NCBI GenBank assembly: GCA_015060455.1
Contig: SUYM01000017.1
Coordinates: 1 to 64,000, forward strand
Origin: Bacteroidales bacterium
Lineage (GTDB): Bacteria; Bacteroidota; Bacteroidia; Bacteroidales; UBA932
DNA length: 64,000 nt
Direction: 5' to 3'
Part shown: piece by piece, positions 41,449 to 51,153 of the stretch
How positions within the stretch are numbered: position 1 is the first letter of the stretch
Layout of the letters: each line of letters starts with the position of its first letter
Program-made: the position numbers and the translations under genes
Notes under the pieces: model-generated
Databases searched by the model: none
What the model was told of the DNA's origin: nothing
The model's input: only the letters and a program-made list of their open reading frames with translations

Positions 41449-42456
41449 ATGAATAAGAAGATTTTTATAGTGACCCTGCTATGCGCTGCCCTTATGACTT
41501 CGTGCTACAAGGAGCCGGCAAAGCCTGCGCTTCCGAAGATCGCCCTGAGCAGCACTGAAAATGTGCTCTTTGATGCCAAGGCGGGAGAGGGTGCTGTGTT
41601 GACTGCGGACGTCACATTGACGGTCAATCGCGACTGGTCCATCGAGTGCGGTGCTGACTGGCTGGCATTCGGAAAATATGCCGACAACCAGATCTATAAG
41701 GTCGAGGCGGGAGTTGATACGGATATTCCTATCAGAATTGTGGCTCAGACCAACCGTGTAGGAAACACCAGAAGGGCTGTGGTGCGCTTCAAGACGAGCA
41801 CGGACTATGTGGATCTTACAGTGGAGCAGAAGATGAATACGGATGAGGCGCCGACTCAGATCTATTACAACAGTTTCGGTCCGGACTCGTCCAACAACCC
41901 GGAAATCCAGACTACAAATGTGTGGAGATGCGAAGAAGGTGTGCCGGGTGATGTCCGATATTATATGGGCACAGGTGCAATTTCAGTCAGGACAACCACC
42001 GACAGCGAAGACTGCTATGTGGGCGCTTCGGGCGGCAATAACCTGTTCTTCGGCAAGGAGGCGCCGTCATTTGCCATTGCGGAGATTGATGTGCATCCTA
42101 AACTCTCATCGCTCACAGTCGGATTCGGGGCAATTTACTCAGACGGCAGCCTGAACATATCAGACCTTCCGGTCTATATAAGTTCCGACGGTCAGGCATG
42201 GATCAGACTTGAATATAAGAAGGTTTCCGAATATGAGGAGCCGAAGTGGTGCTGGTGTGAGGGTGAGTTCTATTTCACCCCTGGCTCATTCGAACATCTT
42301 TACCTGATGCTCACTCCTGCGTCCGGTCTTGCTTCGAAATTCAGACTGGACGACGTGACGATAAGTTCGGACCATGCAGCCGAGCAGGGAACCCTCATCA
42401 ATTGGAGTGCCGGTTCGCAGATGTCATTGCCTGCAACTGAGGTCGTAAAGAAATAG
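41449..42456 (+). CDS. BACON-domain surface lipoprotein
   Basis: A 335-residue lipoprotein (MNKKIFIVTLLCAALMTSC). An N-terminal BACON-like domain (about 30-125) has LTVNRDWSIECGADWLAFG and ends VDLTVEQK. The C-terminal region (about 135-325) looks like a jelly-roll binding domain (YYNSFGPD, VGFGAIYSDGSLNISDLPVYISSDGQAW, FRLDDVTISSD), similar to choice-of-anchor or carbohydrate-binding modules. It lies 4 bases before the nuclease gene and is clearly in one operon with it. It probably binds the substrate at the cell surface; the ligand is unknown. Confidence 0.72.
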   Translation: MNKKIFIVTLLCAALMTSCYKEPAKPALPKIALSSTENVLFDAKAGEGAVLTADVTLTVNRDWSIECGADWLAFGKYADNQIYKVEAGVDTDIPIRIVAQTNRVGNTRRAVVRFKTSTDYVDLTVEQKMNTDEAPTQIYYNSFGPDSSNNPEIQTTNVWRCEEGVPGDVRYYMGTGAISVRTTTDSEDCYVGASGGNNLFFGKEAPSFAIAEIDVHPKLSSLTVGFGAIYSDGSLNISDLPVYISSDGQAWIRLEYKKVSEYEEPKWCWCEGEFYFTPGSFEHLYLMLTPASGLASKFRLDDVTISSDHAAEQGTLINWSAGSQMSLPATEVVKK

Positions 42457-42460
42457 ACGG

Positions 42461-43645
42461 ATGAGAGCACTACGGCCACTTTTATTGATGTTTATTCTTC
42501 TGACGGGCGCAACGCTCTCCTGTCAGAAGGAATCGTCCAATGCCCTGAAACTGAGGAAGGACACTGTCGGTGTATATGCCGACGAGGTCTTTCTCTCCAT
42601 TGTTTCCGAGGAAGACTGGGAGATAGAAATTGAATATCAGGGCGCTCAGAACGGCTGGATAACACTCAGCGAGAGTGCCGGCTCAGGGACAAACCACAGC
42701 ATAATACTCTATTTCAACGAGAACAAGGACCATCATTCCCGCTCTGCCGTCATAAGGGTCCGTTTTACAAGCGGGACACAGTCGGTCATCCTTGTGCAGC
42801 AGGGCACCTCGTCCATAAAGACAGGCGGCATCGGAACGGTGCTTCCTGCGTGGCCTGACTTCCCTGGGCTCAAGTCCGAGAAACTTCCGGGATGGATGGA
42901 ACTGCCTGCTGTATATGAGATAAACGGATGCGCCTGGGTGCATCATGACATGGCGATCACCGCGGCCAAATACAGGAGCAGGAACTATTCCATCTTCTAT
43001 GATGCCGCATCCTTCATGCCGCGCTGGGTGGCCTATCCGCTGACTCCGTCTCTGCACGGAAGCGGCTCCAGGACCAACAACTGGAATCAGTGGGACCCGA
43101 AGATTCCGAGAGATTATCAGCCTGCCACACAGGACGGCAGTTGGGGAGTGCAGGGCTATGACCGCGGTCACATGTTGCCGTCAGCCGACAGAGTGGCAAC
43201 AGAAGAATCCAACTGGCAGACCTTCTATCCGACAAATATGGTGGTGCAGAAGGGAGAGAAACTCAATCAGAGAATCTGGGGAAGTCTGGAAGGCAGGGTG
43301 CGCGTGTGGGCATCAAGTTGCGACACCCTGTATGTGGTGACAGGTGCTGTCCCTTCCAGCGAGTTCATAACCGACAGAGGAGGAAACAGGGTCAACAAGC
43401 CTTCTGCCTTCTACAAGGCGCTCCTGCAATACAAAAAGGATAAGTCGGTGTCCGAGACTTATACGGGAATAGCGTTCTATTTTGAAAACCGGGACTACGA
43501 TCAGTCCGATGTCGATAAGACAATGGCGATGTCCATACATGACCTTGAAAGAATGCTGGAAATCGATTTCTTTGTGAATCTTCCTGATAAATATGTTGAA
43601 TATGCAGAGAAACGCTGCAATACCGCTTATTGGGGCTTAAATTAA
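42461..43645 (+). CDS. Secreted DNA/RNA non-specific endonuclease, lipoprotein
   Basis: A 394-residue lipoprotein (LTGATLSCQK) with an N-terminal BACON-like domain (about 25-115) and a C-terminal NUC1/NucA beta-beta-alpha-metal nuclease domain (about 140-390). The catalytic DRGH motif (YDRGHMLPSADR, His237) is intact. The downstream block NWQTFYPTNMVVQKGEKLNQRIWGSLE supplies the Mg-ligand Asn region. Such enzymes cut single- and double-stranded DNA and RNA without sequence preference. Cell-surface anchoring implies that it digests external nucleic acid. It sits 3 bases before an EEP-family gene. Confidence 0.88.
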   Translation: MRALRPLLLMFILLTGATLSCQKESSNALKLRKDTVGVYADEVFLSIVSEEDWEIEIEYQGAQNGWITLSESAGSGTNHSIILYFNENKDHHSRSAVIRVRFTSGTQSVILVQQGTSSIKTGGIGTVLPAWPDFPGLKSEKLPGWMELPAVYEINGCAWVHHDMAITAAKYRSRNYSIFYDAASFMPRWVAYPLTPSLHGSGSRTNNWNQWDPKIPRDYQPATQDGSWGVQGYDRGHMLPSADRVATEESNWQTFYPTNMVVQKGEKLNQRIWGSLEGRVRVWASSCDTLYVVTGAVPSSEFITDRGGNRVNKPSAFYKALLQYKKDKSVSETYTGIAFYFENRDYDQSDVDKTMAMSIHDLERMLEIDFFVNLPDKYVEYAEKRCNTAYWGLN

Positions 43646-43648
43646 AAT

Positions 43649-44716
43649 ATGAGAAGGATATTTATAATATTGTTTACCGTTCTGATGTCGGCGGCATCAG
43701 TTCCGGCCCAGTCACGTCATAATTATGTTGTCGGATTCTATAATCTTGAAAATCTGTTTGATACCTACAACGATCCGGTAAAGAACGATGAGGAATATCT
43801 GCCGGACGGCAAGAACGAATGGACAGAGGTCAAGTATCAGAAGAAACTGCACAACATGGCCACGGTGATAGCGGAAATGGCCAAGGCCAATGGTGCGTTC
43901 CATACTATTCTGGGCGTATCGGAGTTGGAGAACCGTTTAGTGCTCGAAGATCTGGTCTCACAGCCGGAACTGGCCGGGGCCAATTTCCAGATAGTCCATT
44001 ATGACGGACCGGACAGACGTGGCGTGGATGTGGGACTGCTGTATCGCGCAGACCAGTTCGAATACCTTGACAGCGAGTCGATACCGTTCTCCTTTGAAGG
44101 TACGCAGGTACCGATAACCCTGACAAAGGAGGAGCAGCAGAACTTCCGCACCCGTGATATACTTATGGTACACGGCCTCATTGCAGGAGAGCATTTCGCC
44201 TTCTATGTCACCCACCTCCCGTCCCGTATAGGCGGAAAGGGCGGAGACCTGCGCAGTCTTGGCGGGGATATCATCAGGAGGCATTCGGAAAAGATGTCTC
44301 AGAAATATCCGGGCATCAAGATGGTGGTCATGGGTGACATGAACGACGATCCGCATGATGACAGCATGTCCAAATGGTTGGGTGCGGTGCGCAGGATAGA
44401 AGACACTCCGAAGGGCGGTTTCTTCAACCCGTTCTGGCAGATGCATGCAGACGGATATGGCTCGTTGGCTTACCGTGATGTGTGGAGCATCTATGATCAG
44501 GTCATTCCGAGCGAGACCCTGGTGAATGCCGCCAAGGGAAGTCTGAAAATCCAGAAGATCGGAAAGAAGGGATATTATGGAGTGGTGTTCAAAAGACCGT
44601 TCATGGTGACTCAGAAGGGACCTTACAAGAATTACCCCCTCCGCACCTTCTCCAACGGCAAGTTCATGAATGGTTACAGTGACCATTTCCCGACGTATAT
44701 AGTAATAGGAAAATAA
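43649..44716 (+). CDS. Secreted endonuclease/exonuclease/phosphatase (EEP) family protein
   Basis: A 355-residue protein with signal peptide (MRRIFIILFTVLMSAASVPAQ). It has the DNase I/EEP fold motifs FYNLENLFDT, GVSELENR, GVDVGLLYR, VTHLPS, MGDMNDDP and a terminal SDHFPTY. It is probably a periplasmic or secreted phosphodiesterase or nuclease. Paired with the non-specific nuclease 3 bases upstream, it could shorten oligonucleotides. The other possibility is a phosphatase acting on a different phosphodiester. Confidence 0.85.
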   Translation: MRRIFIILFTVLMSAASVPAQSRHNYVVGFYNLENLFDTYNDPVKNDEEYLPDGKNEWTEVKYQKKLHNMATVIAEMAKANGAFHTILGVSELENRLVLEDLVSQPELAGANFQIVHYDGPDRRGVDVGLLYRADQFEYLDSESIPFSFEGTQVPITLTKEEQQNFRTRDILMVHGLIAGEHFAFYVTHLPSRIGGKGGDLRSLGGDIIRRHSEKMSQKYPGIKMVVMGDMNDDPHDDSMSKWLGAVRRIEDTPKGGFFNPFWQMHADGYGSLAYRDVWSIYDQVIPSETLVNAAKGSLKIQKIGKKGYYGVVFKRPFMVTQKGPYKNYPLRTFSNGKFMNGYSDHFPTYIVIGK

Positions 44717-44800
44717 TTATCATTTCTTTCGCTTACGCTCAAGCGGCTGCACCGGTTGCGGGCGAGGCTGAAAGCCGAGTCGATAAATATGTAAAAGTAT

Positions 44801-47665
44801 ATGTATAAGAGGTTTGTTCTAATTTTTGCCGCGTTTCTGACAGGTCTGTCCGTCTATGCACAGGTCGGCGGAGTCAGGGCCAAGGTGGTCAGCCGTTCGG
44901 GTCGTGTGCCTGTGCCTGCCGCCGAGGTCATTGTCACTTTCGGAGATGAGCAGGTGGCCAGGGCCCAGTCTTCGGATCAGGGAGACTTCATTTTCGAGAA
45001 CCTTCCCGACGGGGATTATCTCCTGACCGTGAAGGCCAATGGTTTCACTGACGCCATGGTGAATTTCAAGGTTGAGGGATATGTCAGAGACCTTATTTTC
45101 GTGTCCCTCCTTCCCGAGCAGGTGACCCTTGAAGCGGATGATGCCAATTTCGCGGAGTTTGATATGGATGATTCCGGCTATCAGGATGTGCCTGCCATAT
45201 TGTCTTCATCTTCGGACGTGTTCGACAATATCGCCGGTTACGGATTCAGTCAGATACGTTTCCGTCAGCGAGGCTATGACAGCAGCACACAGGATGTCTA
45301 TCTTGCCGGTGTCAGACTCAATGATGCGCTGACTGGATATTCTCCATACTCATTGTGGAGCGGCCTTAACGAGGCTGTACGCGACAAGGAGACCGTGACA
45401 GGCGTCGCTCCGTCTGAATATGGTGTCGGAGGATATAACGGTCTGAGCAATATTTTCGGTACTGCGTCCATGGTGCGCAAGGGATTCAGGTTCAGCGCGC
45501 TGACCAACAGTTCCTATTATCGTCTGCGACTGATGGCCTCATACGCCACCGGCGAGATGGACAACGGCTGGTCTTTCGCAGCCAATGTGTCTGCGCGAGT
45601 GGGCGGAAATGACTGGATACAGGGTGTATATTACAAGGCCTTCGCCTATTATGTAGGTGCGGAGAAGAACTGGTACGACACCCACCGTCTCAGCCTGTCT
45701 GTGTTCGGTTCTCCGGTGCAGAGGGGTGCGCAGAACGGTTCCACCCAGGAGGTATATAACCTTGTCGGAAGCAATTATTACAACTCCAACTGGGGCTGGC
45801 AGGATGGCCGTGTGCGAAATGCCCGCGTAAGGAACAACCATGAGCCTGTGGCAGTCCTCAAATATACCTGGACGCCGTCTGACAGACTTTCCCTGGACCT
45901 TGCTGCCGTTTACAGGACAGGACGCAACGGATATTCGGCGCTTGACTGGTATGACACTCAGGATCCGCGTCCTGATTATTACCGCAATCTCCCGAGTTAT
46001 TTCTATAATCCGGAGTCCAACATGAAGGACCGTGACCAGGAGTTCCAGGCAGGATGGGCGAAGGAGGCGTGGATGTACAATTATGAAAATTCGCGTCATA
46101 TCAATTGGGACAGGATGTACAATGTCAATATGAACAATATTGATGTGAAATATGATTCCGACCTGAAAAGGTCCAAGTATGTGCAGGAGGAGAGGCGTAC
46201 GGACCAGAATGACCTCAACCTCAACGCTCAGGTAAAATATGCGTTTGAGAAGTATTTCACGCTGACAGGCGGAGCGACATTCCGTTTCAACCGTACGGAG
46301 TATTATAAGATCATCAAGGACCTTCTCGGAGGAGACTACTATGTGAACATAGACTCATTTGCCGAGCGTGACTACCCTGCAAACGACATCGCGGTGCAGA
46401 ACGACCTTGAATATTATATGGAGCACGGGCATGCGCAGATGGTGCGTGAGGGTGACAAGTATGGCTATGACTACTATGCACATGTGCGTGATGCCAGACT
46501 CTGGGCCAATCTTGATTTTGCATACGGTGGCTGGAAGGCCTATTTCGCGGCACAGGGCGGTTACAATATGTTCTGGCGCCAGGGTCTTGTGCAGAAAGGC
46601 CTCTTCCCGGACAATTCCTGGGGAGACTCTCAGAAGGCCGGCTTCCTTACATACAGGGCGAAGGCAGGCGTCAGTTGGATGACAGGACCGCACAGGGTGT
46701 ATGCAAATGCCGGTTATTTCAACGATGCGCCTTATTTCACGGAGTCATTTGTCTCGCCAAGAACAAGGAACGACCTGTCTCCGGACCTGACCACGGAAAA
46801 GACTCTGTCTGCGGATATCAATTACGCCTTCAACAAGAACGGATACAGTCTGCGTGTGACAGGATATTACACCAAGATCAAGGACCAGACCGATCTGATG
46901 AGTTTCTATGATGACTCTCAGAACTCGTTCACCAATTTCGCGATGGGTGGAATCGACCAGAGGCATATCGGAGTGGAACTCGGATTTGCAGTTCCGCTTC
47001 CGCTCAAAGGCCTTTCGCTTCAAGGAGCGCTCAACTGGGGTGACTATGTATATACATCCAATCCTTTCGTGACCCAGACAATCGACAACGATGGCGAGGT
47101 GGTCATGGACAGGGAGCTGGTTCCTTATTGGAAGGGTCATTATGTGTATAAGAAGAATGCTGACGGACAGGTGGAACAGGATATGTTCGGTGATTACAAG
47201 ATAGAGGAATATCAGAAGCACTATGTAGCAAGCACACCGCAGATAGCGGCGAGTCTCGGACTTGACTATTCCAACAATTATTGGTTTGCCGGCATCGACC
47301 TTCAATATTTCGACAAGATGTATCTGGACATGAACCCTCTCTATCGCACCGATATGGCTGTGAACGGTCCTGACGGGATTGCGACACCTGAGGAGATTGA
47401 ATATATGGCGGCGCAGGAGAAATTCCCTCACGCCTTCGTCCTTAATGCGAACCTCGGAAAATCGTGGTATATAAAGAGAAAATATAATCTCGGATTTTCA
47501 CTGTCGGTCAACAATATCCTCAATAACACCAATGTCCGCACCGGAGGTTATGAGCAGACGCGTCTGATCGACTCTGAGGATTTCAAGAGGTACTACCGCT
47601 TCGACTCCAAGTACTTCTACATGATGGGAACAAATTACATGTTAACTGTTTGGTTCAGATTTTAG
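44801..47665 (+). CDS. TonB-dependent receptor with carboxypeptidase-regulatory-like domain
   Basis: A 954-residue outer-membrane transporter. Signal peptide (to about residue 20, SVYAQ), a CarboxypepD_reg-like beta-sandwich (about 23-108), a plug domain (about 125-235, ILSSSSDVFDNIAGYGFSQIRFRQRGYDSS), then a 22-strand-type barrel ending MLTVWFRF. It lacks the SusC signature and no susD follows, so it is not a classical PUL transporter. With nucleases upstream and a lipoprotein downstream, it is a candidate importer of nucleic-acid fragments. Confidence 0.88.
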   Translation: MYKRFVLIFAAFLTGLSVYAQVGGVRAKVVSRSGRVPVPAAEVIVTFGDEQVARAQSSDQGDFIFENLPDGDYLLTVKANGFTDAMVNFKVEGYVRDLIFVSLLPEQVTLEADDANFAEFDMDDSGYQDVPAILSSSSDVFDNIAGYGFSQIRFRQRGYDSSTQDVYLAGVRLNDALTGYSPYSLWSGLNEAVRDKETVTGVAPSEYGVGGYNGLSNIFGTASMVRKGFRFSALTNSSYYRLRLMASYATGEMDNGWSFAANVSARVGGNDWIQGVYYKAFAYYVGAEKNWYDTHRLSLSVFGSPVQRGAQNGSTQEVYNLVGSNYYNSNWGWQDGRVRNARVRNNHEPVAVLKYTWTPSDRLSLDLAAVYRTGRNGYSALDWYDTQDPRPDYYRNLPSYFYNPESNMKDRDQEFQAGWAKEAWMYNYENSRHINWDRMYNVNMNNIDVKYDSDLKRSKYVQEERRTDQNDLNLNAQVKYAFEKYFTLTGGATFRFNRTEYYKIIKDLLGGDYYVNIDSFAERDYPANDIAVQNDLEYYMEHGHAQMVREGDKYGYDYYAHVRDARLWANLDFAYGGWKAYFAAQGGYNMFWRQGLVQKGLFPDNSWGDSQKAGFLTYRAKAGVSWMTGPHRVYANAGYFNDAPYFTESFVSPRTRNDLSPDLTTEKTLSADINYAFNKNGYSLRVTGYYTKIKDQTDLMSFYDDSQNSFTNFAMGGIDQRHIGVELGFAVPLPLKGLSLQGALNWGDYVYTSNPFVTQTIDNDGEVVMDRELVPYWKGHYVYKKNADGQVEQDMFGDYKIEEYQKHYVASTPQIAASLGLDYSNNYWFAGIDLQYFDKMYLDMNPLYRTDMAVNGPDGIATPEEIEYMAAQEKFPHAFVLNANLGKSWYIKRKYNLGFSLSVNNILNNTNVRTGGYEQTRLIDSEDFKRYYRFDSKYFYMMGTNYMLTVWFRF

Positions 47666-47671
47666 ACTCTG

Positions 47672-47707
47672 TGTCATGTCGAGCGAGCATAGCGAGACGA
47701 GACATCT
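47672..47707 (+). repeat. Dispersed covarying palindrome
   Basis: TGTC, stem ATGTC-GA, 13-base loop, GA-GACAT stem, CT. A single forward copy between the TonB receptor gene and the next lipoprotein gene. Confidence 0.65.
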
Positions 47708-47723
47708 AATAATTACAGATTTT

Positions 47724-48911
47724 ATGAAGAAACAGATATTAATTTTAGCATCAACCCTCCTTCTTGCTTCCTGTATGGAATTCGGCCCTCTGGCCGGGGA
47801 TTATGATAACCCTGAGCCGGAAAAGATATATGCGGAAGCAGATCTCGGGGACATTCCACGCAAGACCATAGCCGAGGTAAAGGCAATGTATGACGATGGT
47901 CCCGTGACCTTTACAGAGGATTTTTATATCAAGGGGCAGGTGACCACATCGGACCGCGAGGGCAACTTCTACCGCGGATTCTATATCCAGGACGAGACTT
48001 CGGGAATCGAGATCAAGGTCGGTAAGACAGGCTTGTATAATTTCTATAAGCCGGCACAATGGATATATGTCCTTTGCAAGGGACTTACCATCGGAGACTA
48101 TGAGGGTGCAAAGCAGATCGGCAAGGAAGACATAACGGGAGAGTACGAATCCACCTATATAGACATACAGATGCTCATCGACAGGCATGTGCTCAAAGGT
48201 GAGATCGGCGAGCCTGTTGACACTCTCGACCTTACAGGAAAGCAGATATATGAAGGGTCGAAGGTGAAGGAGGAATATATAGGTAAACTTGTCAAGATAG
48301 ATGGACTGACCTATGCAAATGGCATTTTCTGCCTTATGTATGTGGATCCGAATCTGAATCATAAACTCCAGTCCAACAGAATATTCCTTGATGAAGGACA
48401 TGAGTGGAATTCGGGACCGGCCAGCGGTGCAGTCACCTTGGATGGCAAGCCTGTCAACAAGAACTGGAATGTGCACACCTGGGGCATGACCAAGGCAAGG
48501 TGCGAGACCCTGTTGGAGAGCGGTGCATTTGATTCGGCCAATATAGGCAATGACGACGATGCGCTTCTGGGAGTCGCCGATGCGGACGGAGTCATCAACA
48601 GGACTAAGGTGAAGCCGTCAGCCTACTCTGTGAGCCAGTATTTCAGGCTCAACAATGAATCGACCAAGAAATATCTTGCTATACGTTCAAGCGGATATGC
48701 AAAATTCGCCGATACAGCCATTCCAGACCGCGTTCTTGGCATGAGCGGCGGGGTGATACCAAGCAGCGGCTCGACGGAGAGGATAACGGTTGTGGGTGTA
48801 TTCGGAGTCTATCGTGAAGACCCGCAGTTGACCCTTATCGATATGGCCGGCGTATATAAGTCGGACGGCAAGACACCGTGGTACAAGTCAGACGGAAGTG
48901 TAAACGAATAA
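47724..48911 (+). CDS. DUF5689-type surface lipoprotein with OB-like domain
   Basis: A 395-residue lipoprotein (MKKQILILASTLLLASC). The frame opens at 47676 within a repeat, but the ATG at 47724 gives the signal. The N-terminal domain (about 40-190) contains TIAEVKAMYDDGPVTFTEDFYIKGQVTTSDREGNFYRGFYIQDETSGIEIKV, the DUF5689/OB-fold pattern. DUF5689 proteins are commonly encoded next to TonB receptors and EEP nucleases in Bacteroidota, as here. It probably serves as the surface binding partner of the receptor. The gene ends 9 bases before the M3 peptidase. Confidence 0.8.
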   Translation: MKKQILILASTLLLASCMEFGPLAGDYDNPEPEKIYAEADLGDIPRKTIAEVKAMYDDGPVTFTEDFYIKGQVTTSDREGNFYRGFYIQDETSGIEIKVGKTGLYNFYKPAQWIYVLCKGLTIGDYEGAKQIGKEDITGEYESTYIDIQMLIDRHVLKGEIGEPVDTLDLTGKQIYEGSKVKEEYIGKLVKIDGLTYANGIFCLMYVDPNLNHKLQSNRIFLDEGHEWNSGPASGAVTLDGKPVNKNWNVHTWGMTKARCETLLESGAFDSANIGNDDDALLGVADADGVINRTKVKPSAYSVSQYFRLNNESTKKYLAIRSSGYAKFADTAIPDRVLGMSGGVIPSSGSTERITVVGVFGVYREDPQLTLIDMAGVYKSDGKTPWYKSDGSVNE

Positions 48912-48920
48912 CAGACCTTT

Positions 48921-51068
48921 ATGAAGAAGATATTTTTGATTTCATCAATTCTTATGACAATGATTTCTTGTGGCAACCCTTTTCTTTCCTCGTGGGATAC
49001 TCCATACGGGATTCCGGATTTCGGGAAGATCAAGGAGAAACATTATATTCCGGCCATAGAGGCTGGCATCGCACAGCAGCAGGCGGAGATTGACGCCATT
49101 GTGAACAATCCTGATGCCCCGACTTATGAGAATGTGGTGGAGGCTTATGAGCGTTCGGGCGCTGTGCTTGACCGCGTGGCCAATGTGCTTTTCAATCTGG
49201 CTGAGTCTGATGCGACGGAGTCTATGCAGAACATTGTGGCTCAGGCGCTTCCGCTGATGTCGGTGCATGGGGACAATATATTCATGAATCCTGGATTCTT
49301 TGCGAAGGTGGATGTGCTCTATGGTCAGATGGATTCACTCGGTCTGAATCAGGAGCAGAAGATGGTGCTCAAGAAACTGCATAATGCGTTCGTGAAGAAC
49401 GGTATTGCGCTTGATGAGGCTTCGCAGGCGCGTATGCGTGAGATAAACATGGAACTTTCTTCGCTGTCCAACAAGTTCGGCAACAACCTTCTGGCGGAGA
49501 ACAACGCCTTTGCACAGGAGTTCGGTGTGGCGATTTCCGAGTATGGCGAGGCTATGGCTTCATGTGAGGACCGCGCACGTCGAGAGGCTATGTTCAAGGC
49601 CTATTCGTCCCGCGGAAACAATGGCAATGAGAATGATAACAAGGCTCTGATCATAAGGATGATGGAACTGCGTGTGGAGAAGGCGAAACTCCTTGGATAT
49701 GACAATCCTGCGCAGATGATCCTTGCAGACAAGATGGCAGGCAATCCTGAGACTGTCGATGCTTTTCTTGCAAACATCATGAAGGCCGCTCTGGTCAAGG
49801 CTCGCGAGGAGGTGGCCGATTTGCAGGTGTTCATGGACGAGGATGTGCGTGCCGGTATTCTTCCTGCGGGGTCGAAGATCCAGCCGTGGGACTGGGCATA
49901 TTACACGGAAAAGGTGCGCAAGGCAAAATATGCGCTTGATGAGGAGCAGACAAAGCCGTATTTCCAGATGGAGAATGTTCGTCAGGGTGTATTTGACCTC
50001 ACCGGCAGACTCTTCGGGCTCCGATATGAGAAGTTGACTGATATCCCTGTTTATCATCCTGATGTCGAAGGCTTCAAGGTGCTTGATGCGGACGGCTCGT
50101 TCATCGGTGTCATTCTTACCGACTATTTCCCGCGTGAGACCAAGCGTGGAGGTGCGTGGATGACCAATTTTGTGAATCAGGAGGTCATTGACGGGGTGGA
50201 TGTGCGCCCTGTGATCGTGAATGTGGGCAATTTTGCAAAGCCTTCTGACGGGAATCCGTCGCTCCTTACTCTCGATCAGGTGGAGACCCTTTTCCATGAG
50301 TATGGTCATGCGCTTCACGGACTTCTGAGCCAGTGTACATACAAGAGCGTGAGCGGAACATCCGTTGCCCGCGATTTTGTGGAACTGCCTTCTCAGATCA
50401 TGGAGAACTGGGCGTTCCAGCCTGAGGTTCTGGCTACATACGCGCGTCATTACCAGACCGGCGAGGTGATTCCTGCCGAACTGGTTGCCAAGATCGAGGC
50501 TGCCGGCAATTTCAATCAGGGTTTCATGACCACTGAACTTGCTGCCGCGGCGATACTGGATTTGAAATGGCATATGATTGATGACAGATCCTTCTCTGCC
50601 GCTCAGGATGACAGTAAGTGTTGTCATTCAGAACCGTCCTCTTGTCATTCAGAACCGTCCTCTTGTCATTCAGAACCGTCCTCTTGTCATTCAGAACCGT
50701 CCTCTTGTCATTCTGAACGAAGTGAAGAATCTTCGGCATCTTTCGACCCGATAGCCTTCGAAGAGGCAGTCTGCAAGGAAATGGGTCTTATCGACGAGAT
50801 CATTCCACGTTACCGCAGCACATATTTCGCCCACATCTTCAGCGGCGGATACAATGCAGGCTATTACAGTTACCTCTGGGCAGAGGTCCTGGACAAGGAC
50901 GCCTTCGAACTCTTCATGCAGAAAGGCATACTCGATCCTCAGACCGCGATGTCATTCCGCCACAATATCCTTGAAAAGGGCGGCAGTGACGAGCCTATGA
51001 CCCTCTACCGCGCCTTCCGTGGAGCCGACCCCGACACCGGAGCCCTCCTCCGCGGCCGCGGACTCTAA
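48921..51068 (+). CDS. dcp: M3-family metallopeptidase (peptidyl-dipeptidase Dcp-like) with in-frame repeat insertion
   Basis: A 715-residue lipoprotein (SSILMTMISCG). It is an oligopeptidase with the zinc motif His459-Glu-Tyr-Gly-His463 (LFHEYGHALHGL) and the C-terminal substrate region HIFSGGYNAGYYSYLWAEVLDKDAF, so it should be active as a Dcp/oligopeptidase A relative. Residues 556-604 (50586-50732) are not protein-family sequence but translated repeat DNA. They comprise an inverted palindrome unit, four 21-base tandem copies giving the heptapeptide CHSEPSS, and a forward unit giving CHSERSEESS. The 147-base insertion keeps frame and falls in a loop between conserved helices, so the enzyme may still fold. 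Confidence 0.92.
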   Translation: MKKIFLISSILMTMISCGNPFLSSWDTPYGIPDFGKIKEKHYIPAIEAGIAQQQAEIDAIVNNPDAPTYENVVEAYERSGAVLDRVANVLFNLAESDATESMQNIVAQALPLMSVHGDNIFMNPGFFAKVDVLYGQMDSLGLNQEQKMVLKKLHNAFVKNGIALDEASQARMREINMELSSLSNKFGNNLLAENNAFAQEFGVAISEYGEAMASCEDRARREAMFKAYSSRGNNGNENDNKALIIRMMELRVEKAKLLGYDNPAQMILADKMAGNPETVDAFLANIMKAALVKAREEVADLQVFMDEDVRAGILPAGSKIQPWDWAYYTEKVRKAKYALDEEQTKPYFQMENVRQGVFDLTGRLFGLRYEKLTDIPVYHPDVEGFKVLDADGSFIGVILTDYFPRETKRGGAWMTNFVNQEVIDGVDVRPVIVNVGNFAKPSDGNPSLLTLDQVETLFHEYGHALHGLLSQCTYKSVSGTSVARDFVELPSQIMENWAFQPEVLATYARHYQTGEVIPAELVAKIEAAGNFNQGFMTTELAAAAILDLKWHMIDDRSFSAAQDDSKCCHSEPSSCHSEPSSCHSEPSSCHSEPSSCHSERSEESSASFDPIAFEEAVCKEMGLIDEIIPRYRSTYFAHIFSGGYNAGYYSYLWAEVLDKDAFELFMQKGILDPQTAMSFRHNILEKGGSDEPMTLYRAFRGADPDTGALLRGRGL
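50586..50732. repeat. Inverted palindrome pair with 21-base tandem array inside a CDS
   Basis: Inverted unit at 50586-50613 (stem ATCCT/AGGAT when read on the minus strand). Four copies of a 21-base half-unit (TTGTCATTCAGAACCGTCCT-) start at 50621, 50642, 50663 and 50684. The forward unit is at 50706-50732 (stem ATTCT/AGAAT). The total is 147 bases, a multiple of three. Confidence 0.88.
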
Positions 51069-51153
51069 ACCATGTTTGGACTATATCGGAAAATCATTAT
51101 ATTCGCATAAATTATCCATAACCGATAAAACTAACCTTTTAAATCATAAAATC

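Noticed and set aside
49560..50627. 355-codon minus-strand frame opposite the M3 peptidase
   Set aside because: It is a shadow of a gene with an intact HEYGH motif and has no domain of its own.
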